From assembly GCF_003254665.1 (NCBI RefSeq), contig NZ_QHGY01000001.1, positions 62,001-126,000 of the forward strand: DNA of 64,000 nucleotides, written 5' to 3'. Below the pieces are notes generated by a model. That model was not told the DNA's origin and searched no databases. It worked only from the letters and a program-made list of their open reading frames with translations. The stretch comes from Billgrantia lactosivorans (GTDB taxonomy: Bacteria > Pseudomonadota > Gammaproteobacteria > Pseudomonadales > Halomonadaceae). Position numbers and translations under genes: made by a program. Positions 34,901 to 39,812 of this stretch are shown here, in pieces. The first letter of the stretch is position 1, and the number at the start of each line of letters is the position of its first letter.

Positions 34901-37900
34901 AGGCAACGACGACTTCGTCATCCGCGCCTTCCTGGTCGGCGATGACATCGATGTGCGTGCCGGCGTCGGCGACGACAATATCGAGTACAACATCAATGCG
35001 CCGGTGAGCATCGACGGTGGCAGCGGCTACAACACCGTCACGGTGCTGGGCACCGAGGCCAACGACAACTTCGTGATCAGCGAGGAAGGCGTATTCGGCG
35101 CCGGTCTCAATATCGGCTTCGACAACATCCAGCGGGTGCGTGTCGATGCCCTGGAAGGCGACGACACCTTCTTCGTGCTCAGTACCCGTTTCGATGTGGT
35201 GACCGAACTGATCGGCGGCATGGGCAGCGATACCTTCCTGGTGGGCGGCAACGTCACCGGGCGCGTGGTCGCCGCCGATCCGGAGGGGCGCAGCAGCCTG
35301 GTGACACACGGCATCGTCAGCGCCGACCAGGCCTATGCCAGCCTGCTGGCCGATGGCCTGCCCGTCACCGTTTCCGATCCCAGCCGCGGCGCCGTGGTGG
35401 TGGATCAGCCGGGCGGAGATACGCGTGTCGTCGAGGGCGGCGAGGCGGGCTCCTGGTGGCTGTCGCTGGCGCTGCCCAGTGACGGTATTGCCGAGGGCAC
35501 CCTGGTGTCGCTGACCGTTTCGGCGGCGATGTCCTCGACCAGCGACCGCAACCGCGGCCGCGATGCCGAGACGGTCAAGCTGGCGCTCGACCCGGATGGC
35601 GAGTTCGCCCAGGCGATCAATGTCGACTTCGTGTACGAGGACGGCGAATGGACCCCCGCGCAAGAGATCTTCGTCAAGGCGCCAGACGACTCGGTGGTCG
35701 AAGGCACCCGCCAGGTCACCGTGAGCTACAGGGCACAAGTGCAGTTGCCGGATGACGGCGACCATGAGATGCCGGAGGCCCTTGCCGGCCTGCTCGACCA
35801 GGCGATCAACAACACGATGGTCACCGTGTATGACAATGATCGGGGCGATCTGGCATTCGACGTGCCCAACGGCAGGCTGCAATTGATCGAAGGGGACGAT
35901 GCGGGCAGTACCTTTACCGTGCGTCTCTCCACCCCACCCCTTTCCGGCGAGCAGGTCACGGTCAGGCTGGACCTGGATGCCTTCGACGGTCGCGTGGAGG
36001 CCCTGGGCGATGCGCTGTCGTTCGACGAAGCGGGCGAACCCTACCTTGTCTTCAGCGAAGACGACTGGGACGAGCCGCGCACCATCGAGCTGCGCGCCAT
36101 CGACGACGGAGAGGTGCAGAACCGGCTGGATGCCCGCCTGGCCTTCACGATCGAGACCGATGCGGTCGGTTCCGTCTATGCCGACGCCGAGCCTGGTACC
36201 GTGCGCGCGACCGTCTACGACAACGACAGCGCCTCACTGGTCGTCAAGCAGAGCGATGGCGGTACCCGCGTCACTACCGTGGGCGGCACCGACAGCTACA
36301 CCATGCGCCTGACCCAGGCGCCGACGGCTGCCGTCACGGTGCGCCTCAACAGCGACGGCCTGACTCGCTTCCTCTTCGATGAGACCGATGAGGATGAGCG
36401 GCTCTTCCTCGATAGCGTGTTCGAAGGTGAACGCCGTGTCAGCGTGCATGCCGCCGACGGCGCCGGGCCGATCCTGCGACTGAGCGAGGGCGACTGGCAA
36501 GAGCTCGGCATCGATACGGGCATGTACCTGACCCTGAGCGATCCGGCCGCTGCGGAGTCCGGCGCGTTGGCGGGAACCTTCCGCATCAACCACCTCGATG
36601 CCGATGGCAACCTGCACCTCACCGGCGAGGCCGATCTGTCGGGCTTCGTCGCCAGCGAGTTGACCCTGACCGAAGCCGCGACACCGGCGGTTCAGTTCGA
36701 CGCGACCAACTGGGATCAGTGGGTCGAGATTACCCTGGGAGCCGATGTCGATTTCGTGCCGGCAAGCAACGCGGCCTACGACATGAGCTTTGCCCCGCAG
36801 CCGAACGTGCTGGACCGCATCCAGGGGCCGCTGCTCCTCGAGGGCGGGGTAGGCGATACCGACCGCTCGCTGAATGCGGCGGTCATGCTGCCCTGGGAGG
36901 AGACGCAGCGCGACGAGGATGGCGACGGCGAGACGGACGAGTCGCTCACCGATGGGCATGAACTCGACGATACCGACGCTCTTGTCCTGCACGCCGATGC
37001 CAGCGTTTCCGACCTGGCCGGGAGGCTGGGTGCCAACCACCTGTCCGGCCTGGGGACGAGCAGCGGCGCGGACGATTGGCTCGAGCAGGATAACGGGCTG
37101 GGCGACGGCAACACGGTCGACACGCTGCGAGGCGTGCATTTCCACGGCCTGGAGAGCGTCGAGTTGCTGCTCGGTAGCGGTGGTGACGAACTCGAGATCG
37201 ATCTCGATCCGGTGAAGTATGCCGCTGACTGGACGCTCGGCGAGAGCGGCGAACAGGCAGCGCTGGTGCGCGACCCCGAGGCTGGTGGCAGCTGGCACGC
37301 GGATGGCTTCCGCACGGGGGATAGCGTGTTGATCGGTGGCGAGCGATTCCTGGTGACCGGTTTCACCCTGGCCGGCGACATGCTGCTCGACCGGCCGCGT
37401 GCCGACCTGCTGTCGCTACTGGGCCATGGCCGGCCGGCCATTGTGCGGGAGATGCCGCTCACCGTCGTACATGGCGGCGGCGGCAACGATCACGTCAAGG
37501 TGTCCGGTGGCTACGAGGCGCAGATTCCGCTGATCGTGTTCGGCGACACCTCTCGTAGCGGCGAGCGCTACAGTGCCGTAGGCGGCCTGCCCAGTCGCCT
37601 GGCGCAGCCCTTCCTCGACCCCGGCGACAACAGGCTCGATGCCAGCCAGGCCATCGGTGGCGTGGTGCTGGTGGGCGGCGCCGGCAATGACACCCTGCTG
37701 GGTGGCGCCGGCAACGACCAGCTGTTCGGCGGTGGCGGCAACGACACCCTCGATGCCAGTGCCGGCGGCAGCAACCACCTTTACGGCGATGGCGGCATCG
37801 ATGTCGATATCACGACCCGCCTGAGCCTGGCCGATGCAGTGATGACGCTGCATGCCGCGACCGGGGACGTGGACCATGCCACCGGCGACCGCCTGGAGGC

Positions 37901-39776
37901 CGGCAGCGATACGCTCATCGGTGGCAACGGCAACGATATCCTGCTTGGCGACCATGGCGTGATCGAGCTGGAGACGCGTGAGGGCGCGGCCGACCTGCGC
38001 CTGCTCGACAGTCAGCGAGTGATCACGGTGCACAGTACCGATGTCGGTTCCTTCGGGGAGAACGTGCTTTCCGTCAGCGCGGGGCGCAATATCCTGTTCG
38101 GCGGCAGCGGCACTGACGACCTGCAAGGCGGTATCGGCGACGACATCCTGCTCGGCGACCATGGCGACGTGACCTTCGGCGCGGTCAACGACTTCGAGCG
38201 CATCGCGAGTGTGGCGACACGACTGGAAGGCCTGGACGGCGACGACACCCTGCACGGTGGCGAAGGCGACAACCTGATCGCCGGCGGCCAGGGCAACGAC
38301 ACCATCGCCGCCGGCGATGGCGACAACCTGATCGCCGGCGATCATGCCGAGGCGCGCTTCGACGAGAATGGTGTGGTGGTCTCGTTCACCTCGCGGCATT
38401 TCGGCCACGGCGGTCGCGATACCATCGTCAGCGGCGCCGGCAACGACTGGATCCTGGGCGGCTACGGCAGCGATGAGATTCGTGTCACGGCGGGGGACAA
38501 CGTGGTGCTCGGCGACAACGGCCGTATCCTGGCCCGGGATGGCATTCGCCAGCGGGTGGAGAGTCTCGATGGCCGTGCCTCCACCGGTGGCAACGATCGC
38601 ATCCATGTCGGCATCGGCAATGACCAGGTGATAGCCGGGGTCGGCAGCGACCGTGTCACCAACGAAGCGGGTGAAACGGTGATCATCGGCGATGATGGCA
38701 TCATCGTCAGCGATGCCGGCGGACGCTATGCCATGGCCCAGACGGGCAGGGTCGACCTGGGCGACAACGATCGCCTGATCGGCGGGGCGGATCGCGACAT
38801 CATGTTCGGTGGAACGGGCGACGATCATGCCGATGGCGGTGCCGGGAATGACATCCTGTTCGGTGACTTTGGCCGCGTCACCCGTACCCCGTCGCTGATC
38901 ACGGTCGAGACCATCAGCCACTTCGAGGGCGGCAACGACGAGCTGTACAGCGGACCGGGGCGTGATATTGCCATCGGGGGTGCCGGAGGAGACGGATTAG
39001 GCGGCGACTTCGGTCTCGACACCATGATCGGTGAGTACGCGCGAATTCGCATCGCCTTGAGCGGCGCCGACGAGGCTGAGGATATTACCTCCATCGTCAC
39101 CCTGGCCCAGGGGCGGCTCGATTTGATTCGCCAGGCGCAGCAGGAACTCTACGAAGAGGAGGCCGCTGCCGATCAGGGCGCCCTGGGCTGGCTGGACATG
39201 ACGCCACAGGGTCTACTGGGCAACGGTAATTTGTATGTGCGCCATGACGAACCCGGCTTCGAGTCCCGGGGCATGGAGGGGCTGCGCCAGTTGATCGACG
39301 ACTGGGTCGAGCGTCAGCAGGGGGCAGGCAGTGCGGGGATGCGTGCGAGCATTGCCTCGAGCGTGGCGGCCGGTGTGGGCAACGGCGTGGCGTCAGGCGA
39401 AGCCGCCACGAGCGAGGCTTCCCCGCAAGCATCCGATGCCGATGAAGCGCCTGTCGCCGACGAGGCACCGCCCGAGGAAGCACTCTCCGATGAAAGCCAG
39501 CCTGAGGAGACGCCCCCCGAAGAAGCACCAGAGGCAGGCGAGGGCGAAGGGGACTCGCCGGCGGCACACGAGGCCGACGGCCCCGAGGCGGAAACGGATG
39601 ATCTGGCTGTGGTCTCGGGCGTGGCTGCCATGCTGGCCGGGGCCAGCGGTTGGGGCGTGGCACGCAATACGGGCGGCACGCGGCATGATGGAGGACAGTT
39701 GCAGGCGCTGCGTCGTGAGCTGGCTGCCGCCGATTGGCAGCGCTTCAACGATATGGAAGAAGATGATGACGCCTGA
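13941..39776 (+). CDS. Giant LEPRxLL-type repetitive surface protein with RTX and beta-helix-like repeats
   Basis: A single uninterrupted frame of 8612 codons encodes 8611 residues, roughly 0.9 MDa. AGGAG at 13928-13932 precedes ATG 13941. The N-terminus is basic (KLTRRSRRAKR) without a hydrophobic signal peptide, then carries LEPRMLLSAD at residues 38-47, the motif annotated as LEPR-XLL in very large proteins. Domain order: RTX-type Ca2+-binding repeats (about 127-1030); beta-helix-like repeats with GAGAGK-type glycine cores (about 1040-4690); a charged coiled coil (about 4714-4895); haemagglutinin-like repeats (about 4900-6670); degenerate RTX (about 6690-7100); three Calx-beta-like modules (about 7150-7620); C-terminal RTX modules (about 7900-8370); an acidic Pro/Glu-rich linker; and a hydrophobic stretch near 8555-8574. 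I noticed no cysteine on reading through. It is probably an exported, Ca2+-folded adhesin or surface-layer fibre. Confidence 0.93.
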   Translation: MNRPQRKPLTDLISKLTRRSRRAKRAQAEPSRFIFEGLEPRMLLSADPLTAAVAAGSDVMLRMSEDEQRVELVESIEGQEQVLHSFDLGKAREENEGRITIQGSADDDSLSFHESLLGDAASGLIVDFLGGEGDDRLDLTNGQGLVINFVGGEGDDRLVADTGDAEWSMGDDGGEMTRDDGQRVSFSGLEWVDATLGGTHTLSATASDEATWLALDESAVQLGGVVFEGVGRLEGRSQDTLSYAEYASGVNVDLAAGVGSGFGRVGGFGGLVGSDFDDSLAGDAGNNRIEGGLGDDILDGGQGDDTLLGGKGSNLLISSGGDDRFESDDEAEDSYLVERSSGDIILADDGSDAIKVTTADGSLSFERSSAEIILAATGSGQTLDASGYTHSGVTFQARGSATDMIGSEQDDRFLLGSGGGSIDGRGGDDILEAEADADMTLSDARLEVAGWSDYTLVSVESALLVGGESGNVLDAGAFSGDVRLEGVAGENTLIGGSGDDLLVGGTGNDTLEGGAGDDVLYGGLGDNTLAGGAGEDRVLGITDSFLTLTDSALIHGDLVEQQRLVWDGGADAEIRFFFDGEQSLALAANAEALEIQRALEGIAGIGQGNVQVAREVTDSGETAWTVRFVGDFFENSEAEIALLGVAASSASASSASATREQARRVGRDTLSGIEGGMLQAEYGNTVLDARGFTGDVYLQGGGGNDTLYGGQGHSEFNAVAGDNRLYAGSGENVIIGGSGSDHLFIELGGDARDLDLGGAGFVVTRDDDGEVSSTYQGIERVSIAGNASDNRIDATGYHGLSDDSLLSTLLSDDDYQAIFGAETTALEVTLGDGEALVLDLNEARTLGDLVTLLGSLEGLDAEFDTSEGRLVLTASNGEALDIAAQDDNSAAQRLLDALGLAVSDTDADTWLGERLHAAAGVAIDVAGGDNTVVGSRGDDLIRVGSGTHAIDGGEGRDTLVAQFDGSMTLDGDTLVFDPSGGDEHEASHAGLERVELYGGSGADTLDAGNFDGESVLLASGGGADTLIGAGGDTGTEFVVEAEGLASGEVSITVNGAESSLRLNQQGGATLDDAADFQLLLDVVDISGSHADSLNTRLEWSGDVTLEGITATFAQDLVLSAQGTLRLLGTSLDSDGHELTLKGDRVVIDAAGSDSSSIKTGGGDFSAVGREILIDGGSLIDTRATSSENGTVTLSAQPVSYEGTLPNGFADVGVFNLSINVQDATLRGGDIVVESRIVDPDRSLFNVDTGVSFIDSGVNGALGFLEGLALFASTSTLVANSTITLGAAAELHASRNISIDSQIRLSASVSPTAAFGVGISVSTLVAKSNIVIDGLLDAGGDIALRSAVETTQSLLAAPSGVKGFAGAVAVSVLVTESRVIVGQPATIEAGGDLLVDASTIDRNRTVAQSAPEDGMLGLAFAINVESGITEAQLAGTVTVEGDLVVNAVTVKRAIESTTLGLLPATANGVTASAGTAPAGASGLLDGVQKSGKDLAKSPMVLLEPVSKKLGGWVKEVGKKVPVEFISKRFEDSEEDEDKAASNDFDAAAAVAVSVDVNVAEARLGAVDADGNPLEERSRIQAGGDVRVTALSSHRPAVSAGSSATNVDPNAEKSDGNPLKRYLKGKFVDSKTSAADGTQDPKAAKQDGDQKKATGTEKAAVGVAVAVGVLDNRAEAFIEGNVDLDAGETISVDAKSLNQVDPGGLWGASLYNAIKNLAEDAGGDHASTESVDELRGGETVTVDAGHAAGGEAGNLYRYLGDTETNVDLSAEDFDDSDRWEKLGTPLEQNIPALLGTLNGYLSGPLGLSGSFDSWTQATATGEKLAIAAAVNVFVVDQHSDARIREGATINLDGAESVDAATLPGDDRAVSVSAQSVNHLLELVGNISLPSVSGGTEFTTKSWKDALVDSNLNKLKSGFAGVQSQGTAIGAALAVNVFGNDTRAEIESGVSLLAGSLDVSADSETLLLSVGASGGKSEKVAVNASALANVVQNGTLARVGEGSHVRVGAGHVDADDSDSPAMRVAASDGSYAISLAGGVAAGNSVGVGASVGISVIERDTRALIGSRAGDFSERSGTLAVDGDLQVLARTAGVTVDLALAGAKAGGKPAPQSPSSGGGDSGGSEDDDPNKWPNNQKNYDKVLAELTGKLGQGGGQDSTPGGGGSSTGVGVAGSVVVHVGSDDTLAEVRGFESLDIGGAFDVAANDESHLGILAGGASLATSSGGGTTVAVAGAVALAYQNGTTRATVEEVDRLDSAALSVDALREGWTVLASAGLALATGQKGFGVAGAVSVMVSTREVQARAARIGEGSLGNLAVTARDSGNLLSIAGGVAAGGKVGVGGAVGFNWVEHDVSALLEDLGRAPGDDADNDADGAIVVGSVNVEAVNDALVMNLAASAGVGASAQGVGVSGTIGVNVLQNETEARVSDSYLALDGDDVSVIAEDAASVWSLAGAVGVGGSAGVGAAIGVNYLENASSASLVGGALHDAGSVTVLATETGLMRVLTVGVGASKQIAGSGSVSANMIHNAATARLVDTRVRNASGDVSVVASDRTQLIAISGAAAGSGKAAIAGSVSVNLIDNDTAAMIVDSDISTDGGVLVDAASNALVVSVAIGGAGAGKVGLAGAVSVNLVSGQTLALVEGGSLTAGGSIQVQATDSVRLVVISIGAAGAGKLAGGVSSGTVQTDNAILARVDGATLDAQGSVNVWAGLADDSRGDFKLAAVGLGIDLESEGTELAPGEDPEEDEPDIAPRDLSNVDWSSGVINLSIAGAGAGGVAGSAAVGLNWMRSSVRAEISGGADVSAKDAVSVVAADRKGLVNMSFGVAGAGKAAGGAAISFNYIGGDPSDPSRTVDNTSDDDVDASEDMLILAGSESDHGYQAGQIAAIIDDAEVTATQGDIEVVASAEAQLLNITAGGAGAGKVALAGSIGINFMQHDLLATVRNGAVLEARAGAEGDGGNVTVSASVAPIMINVAGAAAGAGAVGLAGASATNDMASILKAGIEGADTSVTAEGTIDVVAELIRVTDVPSIETDDSLIPEADEDDDRPATPEQGDQIWSFALSGAGAGKAAVAGALSLNWLRSNVEAVVDAATLTAGGDITVTASDDLGLNAFTAAGAGAGAFAMAGYMAYNYIGGNPDDPTDHAANRIHALIENGATVTSTGGSVTLSAFSDSRINAYSLGGAVAGFAALSGTTSLNFTRKDIRADVLGGSSVSAADDIVIGADDSSKITSASAQVNVAVKGGAAGISVSYHDIRNSILAGSQASTLSTGTAGDIRITADSSSSNLITIVGVTYGTFGAGAGNAGSSVIRSLAEARVDGGTLRADGSLLVHADVTDTSRIVLGTVAAGAVAIGGGVSVDLMGSDSRAWIGGGADVLARGNGDGMAVAQRWNDDWETETRNGVVVLATSQMTFMTLAATVSGGVGSLAANVTVDGVSGSTQAYIENARVHSNADVVVRALHHADADSGGGSAAIGAGLALAAGVDTSLLGHRTEAWIDGAEYAGEEPMVKADEALLVEAEAEVVFLSVVMGVAVDLAPGAAIAGSASAVNVSMETRATVRQAQVEGRSIEVRAENHVEGRYIVGAVAGSGGFGAGASLAVGLLNPKAITAIQGATLTAGEDIRIGARQTLDMGISVLTGAVGSGALSGAFSVMMADAVTETRVGSLGGQRSELRSTGGSVEVLAETLTRMNARDDAGDYLQGVGAVSLGGVGAGASVDVMVLRERTLAAIDDGSLVDAAGDIRVEALLNRDINSSVLAFTASGSLSLNGAISVVSLGAGLSEDAMADVEELGELVSGSFAGFADGDYAMQESATESDSGTDDPLDDDEQAAFESDFDAPDNAGNQNQANRKANNDALEELTFDVGFDVEKSGQVIGDTTAKIGRFADLSAAGDIVVDAREVLDVHIVTGGAAISGIASAGISIAVLELNGAVSATVGYGSSLTADGDVRVASRAELNSNLHAVGGAAALGIAVGGQSAIILDRTVQQAYLEDAGSSAQAINVNGPAKLTVGASADRDHQALAAGGSIGKIAAGISVGVVEVSGATQAWIGEGALLGDDTLLQSVTVSATSIDRIDLTIAAVAAGLGGAGTANVATVTLSNDVQAWLGNGVTLAALGDVVISALHTPRVSVESLGVAVSAGVGIGASVVVGNLNTRVLAQVGTPGGNDSDVSLRADNLTVEAGSALLNDAPSLYAEAVGSAGGALLGLNATVITLRDNARAEALIGDTQSHRAAPGEPHSDNNIEVAGHLRVATDLITSLEGRAISVVGGLVAAGAAVVDVRHNTQSRARIGDGHAIVAGRVSVDAAGHQQAELYSLAGSGGVVAGAGAGNYLHQTATTQATLGASTLTVTAPLASTDPDAGKVLIRAGQVFEMESEILAAAGGVLGGTGAEARFRITADTLAAVAGGADITADSLDLLADSEVIRERLAGAGEDTIRGVAGGAVAGAGAGTDALFDLDTRIEVGAGAKLTTTQGDLRLEAFNGITFHDQINLTAAGLGSGAGLTSHIRDDDMAASVLIHDNAVLHSAGELVATARGSGDISSVLLMDTYGAATVGVGDARVILSPTNRIVMAEGASATAYGDVDFAAGGDTRGNRDEYALSATLDSFAGSLIPIEDLNARAEMDQTHRIDIRSGAELVGARDITLFTERFGYSDMNAQAKGVSWISEVTGAIDSALGGDGGSEILDGDVVTRSDGRVNIDGTVRTGIDRHQRLVLEMANVDAEASVINDALEALRDELQGIRVTNESEILSLLGQIDTLSAELELLNEQLAALNDELSELEADKAVLDEERDELVADLEELNTKLKAAKDDGDDDEVARLESAIDDKEKRKAELEGDDGLIAGKRGEIDAKQGAIDSKDAAIGNLESDIDDRNDDIAARKDEIDAKQDEVDAKEAELDALFSGGAGSFLQAREGYDDIGFSVGYTRGQSELVDELRDLRERFTLYRNSGNAQLVEFYENEIARIEQRLLDEGYAEKVGDDILINEVDQLTVYIEDVWAQAGTVYVFADDLSGAGEVDAPGDASITILNTAPSRMVLGSTEIPQVVGGLYFNLTEVDGADAINAINESLTTTLSGLNAAGSDEATPRITIVNSYDVYFDADDGTQAQVLGALERGLGLEGMSDTARDAFLYDGESYGSAPAPSVLFSVEGITRNVSGEIVAYAAGSLEIEGEMRAESLVLSSAGEISVRGLSQFNPGGNPDAQAVKADGNDGAGSLSEAALEAIRNSRGDSPDLSAGVIVIDAEYVNLNGYIRAGQEVYRLELGADDAQRIEDHIRSKSTSSIVLPGSSGTALAKFNPRTGQIEVENIAIEGGRLDITGHVVNTGNGKLEVLGGYGTIEVVNETQYTLAVGGLDVSRPGQGTLRIDDKFTGLHEYNYDPDGSNSYVFKPNQDARYGFSVAQDSTERRYAVKGSSSWIGIDALAPDPRTLNWGDSELTPGKLQDALSYFYTSGESGYDYERSQVGAGDDEELKDWNDIPTQLVDKWSTSTWYGKKTNYAKFVQERESVILHTHSVEANRDVEINFIGKATGTIDIDSRGDVVLIGDLANHNGTSKIETDGAIRQDDDQRRDIRISGAEIVLRAENGIGAGRTIDLHNRLGPDAASAPPMRLDAVTTRGEIDVTQLNGDLTIDRAHAGGDVSLTAAGSLIAGSLKGGADAHVQGRNLTLGAEGSIGADGPLLIEQSSEGRLNALARGDIELHQVSGDLGVERIVSTQGDIWLRAEGDLLDRNDDSRRDERTIEQLQGVWDRMGLIPGEEGGRIAEAKQELKERKANEYQTYWNYRYATSEDVIAGLEDGETYRIKGIEDGHLLLEVGSGDQRSEVRLSAPDIDTDDPRASHRFYTSSDDFFTVDSLDAISADGLLAAGGALAVGQSLTYRRVVEYDETQGVILTERERSAYREALLELDPGLADDEEALQARIDGIAEDRTTVYRQLHAVYGVEDGDATLLRDLDYQPTLTAAEAANIESSVKEWTEQELLSLIGAGLLQETTSTRTEIQAANVEAAGDITLIAGGNIGVASGRQVLDMTDGLAGLSDDERLLLSAAERQDVSYLKHAPEEANVNFVVGDSVDGVTTVTLERTDGEAWDTTWFKAGETLDIDGKTLNVTEDGVYYDIVSVDGDRMVLTTALDVVAESGVEVSLASVLLDPRAEAFDANGDPINVIRYIAVSQVEDFNVTNGGDIFVEAGGSVYLGADAEEGEASLRLAKLQAGADARVKVSGSILAAQTLAGDLVIRSGDLILEAANGQIGSSADSRLQLDLLDNSTVTARAQDGIYLHALDSDMRVGTMYSQGGDLWLSADGSIVDGLNHGLINMLANSIHLTAGEDIGSEGNFLEFATRPGGVIDAQAGGDLYLDAVDGSMSVGFVEAEGHAHLRALQSIQGSNANELAGDVKAKTLRLETRVGGVGQADRLLAIMTDDDAGRLDVDAANTVFVREVLGAAELNRRGDLRLGQVKAGSENTIALIFSEQGNIFNALGEGEGENILTFGVRLIAEKNIGTQARVITTRMGVLEGESREGFVYLTNEGELTIAESGMVAENDINITANSPINVTEDVISRDGDIVFTSNAGNDDIVTFSNGVQVRAEAGGVFVYAAEGIVIDDPGVRIQARDNVEFHLQRPESGDPAGTAGFADLASGHIEAGDTFLMLGGDTRGQSWVLGDELSVHAPTIRVVTGEGDNSVHLGGNLAADRFELQGGSGSDSVTFDGVHELDRVVVELGEGDDRLRVYGTVHAGLGMRFEGQHGADDLMLQADDLQGAVELLGGEGEDALGVVELNSRADGLLMDGGAESDSYRIVLRQGESANYEITVDDSGAINDGVDTLFVEGRGFDDYASILDRDLTPTDGETDDLFLIRRNFLARIEGDGSSSVGESARVERINYGADMNGRVTVNGHEGDDVFVVDDSSALMTLDGGAGSDRFQIGQVFLEHPNREGTAEGGVYDSGVRVGDEIDVTRTTLGYLSSGNSEAMVIYGGEGHDEFVVYSNQGLLRMEGEGGNDDFVIRAFLVGDDIDVRAGVGDDNIEYNINAPVSIDGGSGYNTVTVLGTEANDNFVISEEGVFGAGLNIGFDNIQRVRVDALEGDDTFFVLSTRFDVVTELIGGMGSDTFLVGGNVTGRVVAADPEGRSSLVTHGIVSADQAYASLLADGLPVTVSDPSRGAVVVDQPGGDTRVVEGGEAGSWWLSLALPSDGIAEGTLVSLTVSAAMSSTSDRNRGRDAETVKLALDPDGEFAQAINVDFVYEDGEWTPAQEIFVKAPDDSVVEGTRQVTVSYRAQVQLPDDGDHEMPEALAGLLDQAINNTMVTVYDNDRGDLAFDVPNGRLQLIEGDDAGSTFTVRLSTPPLSGEQVTVRLDLDAFDGRVEALGDALSFDEAGEPYLVFSEDDWDEPRTIELRAIDDGEVQNRLDARLAFTIETDAVGSVYADAEPGTVRATVYDNDSASLVVKQSDGGTRVTTVGGTDSYTMRLTQAPTAAVTVRLNSDGLTRFLFDETDEDERLFLDSVFEGERRVSVHAADGAGPILRLSEGDWQELGIDTGMYLTLSDPAAAESGALAGTFRINHLDADGNLHLTGEADLSGFVASELTLTEAATPAVQFDATNWDQWVEITLGADVDFVPASNAAYDMSFAPQPNVLDRIQGPLLLEGGVGDTDRSLNAAVMLPWEETQRDEDGDGETDESLTDGHELDDTDALVLHADASVSDLAGRLGANHLSGLGTSSGADDWLEQDNGLGDGNTVDTLRGVHFHGLESVELLLGSGGDELEIDLDPVKYAADWTLGESGEQAALVRDPEAGGSWHADGFRTGDSVLIGGERFLVTGFTLAGDMLLDRPRADLLSLLGHGRPAIVREMPLTVVHGGGGNDHVKVSGGYEAQIPLIVFGDTSRSGERYSAVGGLPSRLAQPFLDPGDNRLDASQAIGGVVLVGGAGNDTLLGGAGNDQLFGGGGNDTLDASAGGSNHLYGDGGIDVDITTRLSLADAVMTLHAATGDVDHATGDRLEAGSDTLIGGNGNDILLGDHGVIELETREGAADLRLLDSQRVITVHSTDVGSFGENVLSVSAGRNILFGGSGTDDLQGGIGDDILLGDHGDVTFGAVNDFERIASVATRLEGLDGDDTLHGGEGDNLIAGGQGNDTIAAGDGDNLIAGDHAEARFDENGVVVSFTSRHFGHGGRDTIVSGAGNDWILGGYGSDEIRVTAGDNVVLGDNGRILARDGIRQRVESLDGRASTGGNDRIHVGIGNDQVIAGVGSDRVTNEAGETVIIGDDGIIVSDAGGRYAMAQTGRVDLGDNDRLIGGADRDIMFGGTGDDHADGGAGNDILFGDFGRVTRTPSLITVETISHFEGGNDELYSGPGRDIAIGGAGGDGLGGDFGLDTMIGEYARIRIALSGADEAEDITSIVTLAQGRLDLIRQAQQELYEEEAAADQGALGWLDMTPQGLLGNGNLYVRHDEPGFESRGMEGLRQLIDDWVERQQGAGSAGMRASIASSVAAGVGNGVASGEAATSEASPQASDADEAPVADEAPPEEALSDESQPEETPPEEAPEAGEGEGDSPAAHEADGPEAETDDLAVVSGVAAMLAGASGWGVARNTGGTRHDGGQLQALRRELAAADWQRFNDMEEDDDA
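14320..17030 (+). repeat. N-terminal RTX-like Ca2+-binding repeat blocks of the giant protein
   Basis: Several blocks of the nonapeptide type GGxGxDxLx occur, for example GGLGDDILDGGQGDDTLLGG near 14810-14870, GGTGNDTLEGGAGDDVLYGG near 15450-15510 and GGGGNDTLYGG near 16040. They are separated by non-repetitive strands. This pattern binds Ca2+ and folds as a beta-roll once outside the cell. Confidence 0.8.
17060..28000 (+). repeat. Long array of diverged beta-helix-like repeats in the giant protein
   Basis: About 3650 residues of recurring units with the scheme AGGDI-x-V-x-A, then a glycine-rich core such as GGAGAGKVGLAGAVSVN, then a strand ending in A-x-I/V-x-x-G. Two neighbouring cores (GSVSVN at 21642 and GAVSVN at 21801) are 53 residues apart; elsewhere the spacing is up to about 75 residues. 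Units are diverged at DNA level, so the array is old rather than a recent amplification. Such patterns are seen in filamentous haemagglutinin-like adhesins. Confidence 0.75.
28081..28625 (+). other. Coiled-coil segment inside the giant protein
   Basis: Residues about 4714-4895 change abruptly from beta-type repeats to a highly charged helical stretch with heptad-like hydrophobic spacing (for example LLNEQLAALNDELSELEADK and ARKDEIDAKQDEVDAKEAE). The repeating IDxKxxxIDxK pattern is plain. The DNA stays in frame and beta-type repeats resume afterwards, so it is a designed insert in the fibre and not a frameshift. Confidence 0.85.
35395..36800 (+). repeat. Three Calx-beta-like modules of the giant protein
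   Basis: Three consecutive beta-sandwich-like units; the first two end in a VYDND motif (TVYDNDRGD, TVYDNDSAS) and all share segments such as FTVRLSTPPLSGEQVTVRL and YTMRLTQAPTAAVTVRLN followed by a W-containing strand (DDWDEPRTIEL, TNWDQWVEITL). This matches Calx-beta-type domains common in bacterial adhesins. Confidence 0.65.
37650..39050 (+). repeat. C-terminal RTX array with seven GDxG-ended modules
   Basis: RTX nonapeptides (GGAGNDTLLGGAGNDQLFGG, GGTGDDHADGGAGNDILFGD and others) are grouped into modules that each end in G-D/E-x-G/A followed by a short beta hairpin. The closing motif begins at 37947, 38154, 38337, 38511, 38688, 38862 and 39030, giving module lengths of 69, 61, 58, 59, 58 and 56 residues. 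Confidence 0.8.
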
Positions 39777-39812
39777 GGCCAGTCCTGGCGGGAAGGTGCG
39801 CAGTGAGGAGCG

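Noticed and set aside
13941-39776. Very long open frames on the minus strand opposite the giant gene (up to about 1400 codons, for example 23769-28055, 28176-31730 and 32040-35882)
   Set aside because: They mirror the GC-rich third-position codon pattern of the giant gene, have His/Gln/Arg-rich products without recognisable domains, and no initiation signals. They are shadows.
13941-39776. Recent tandem amplification or assembly collapse in the giant gene
   Set aside because: Repeat units are similar in protein pattern but clearly different in DNA, and the frame is uninterrupted over 25.8 kb.
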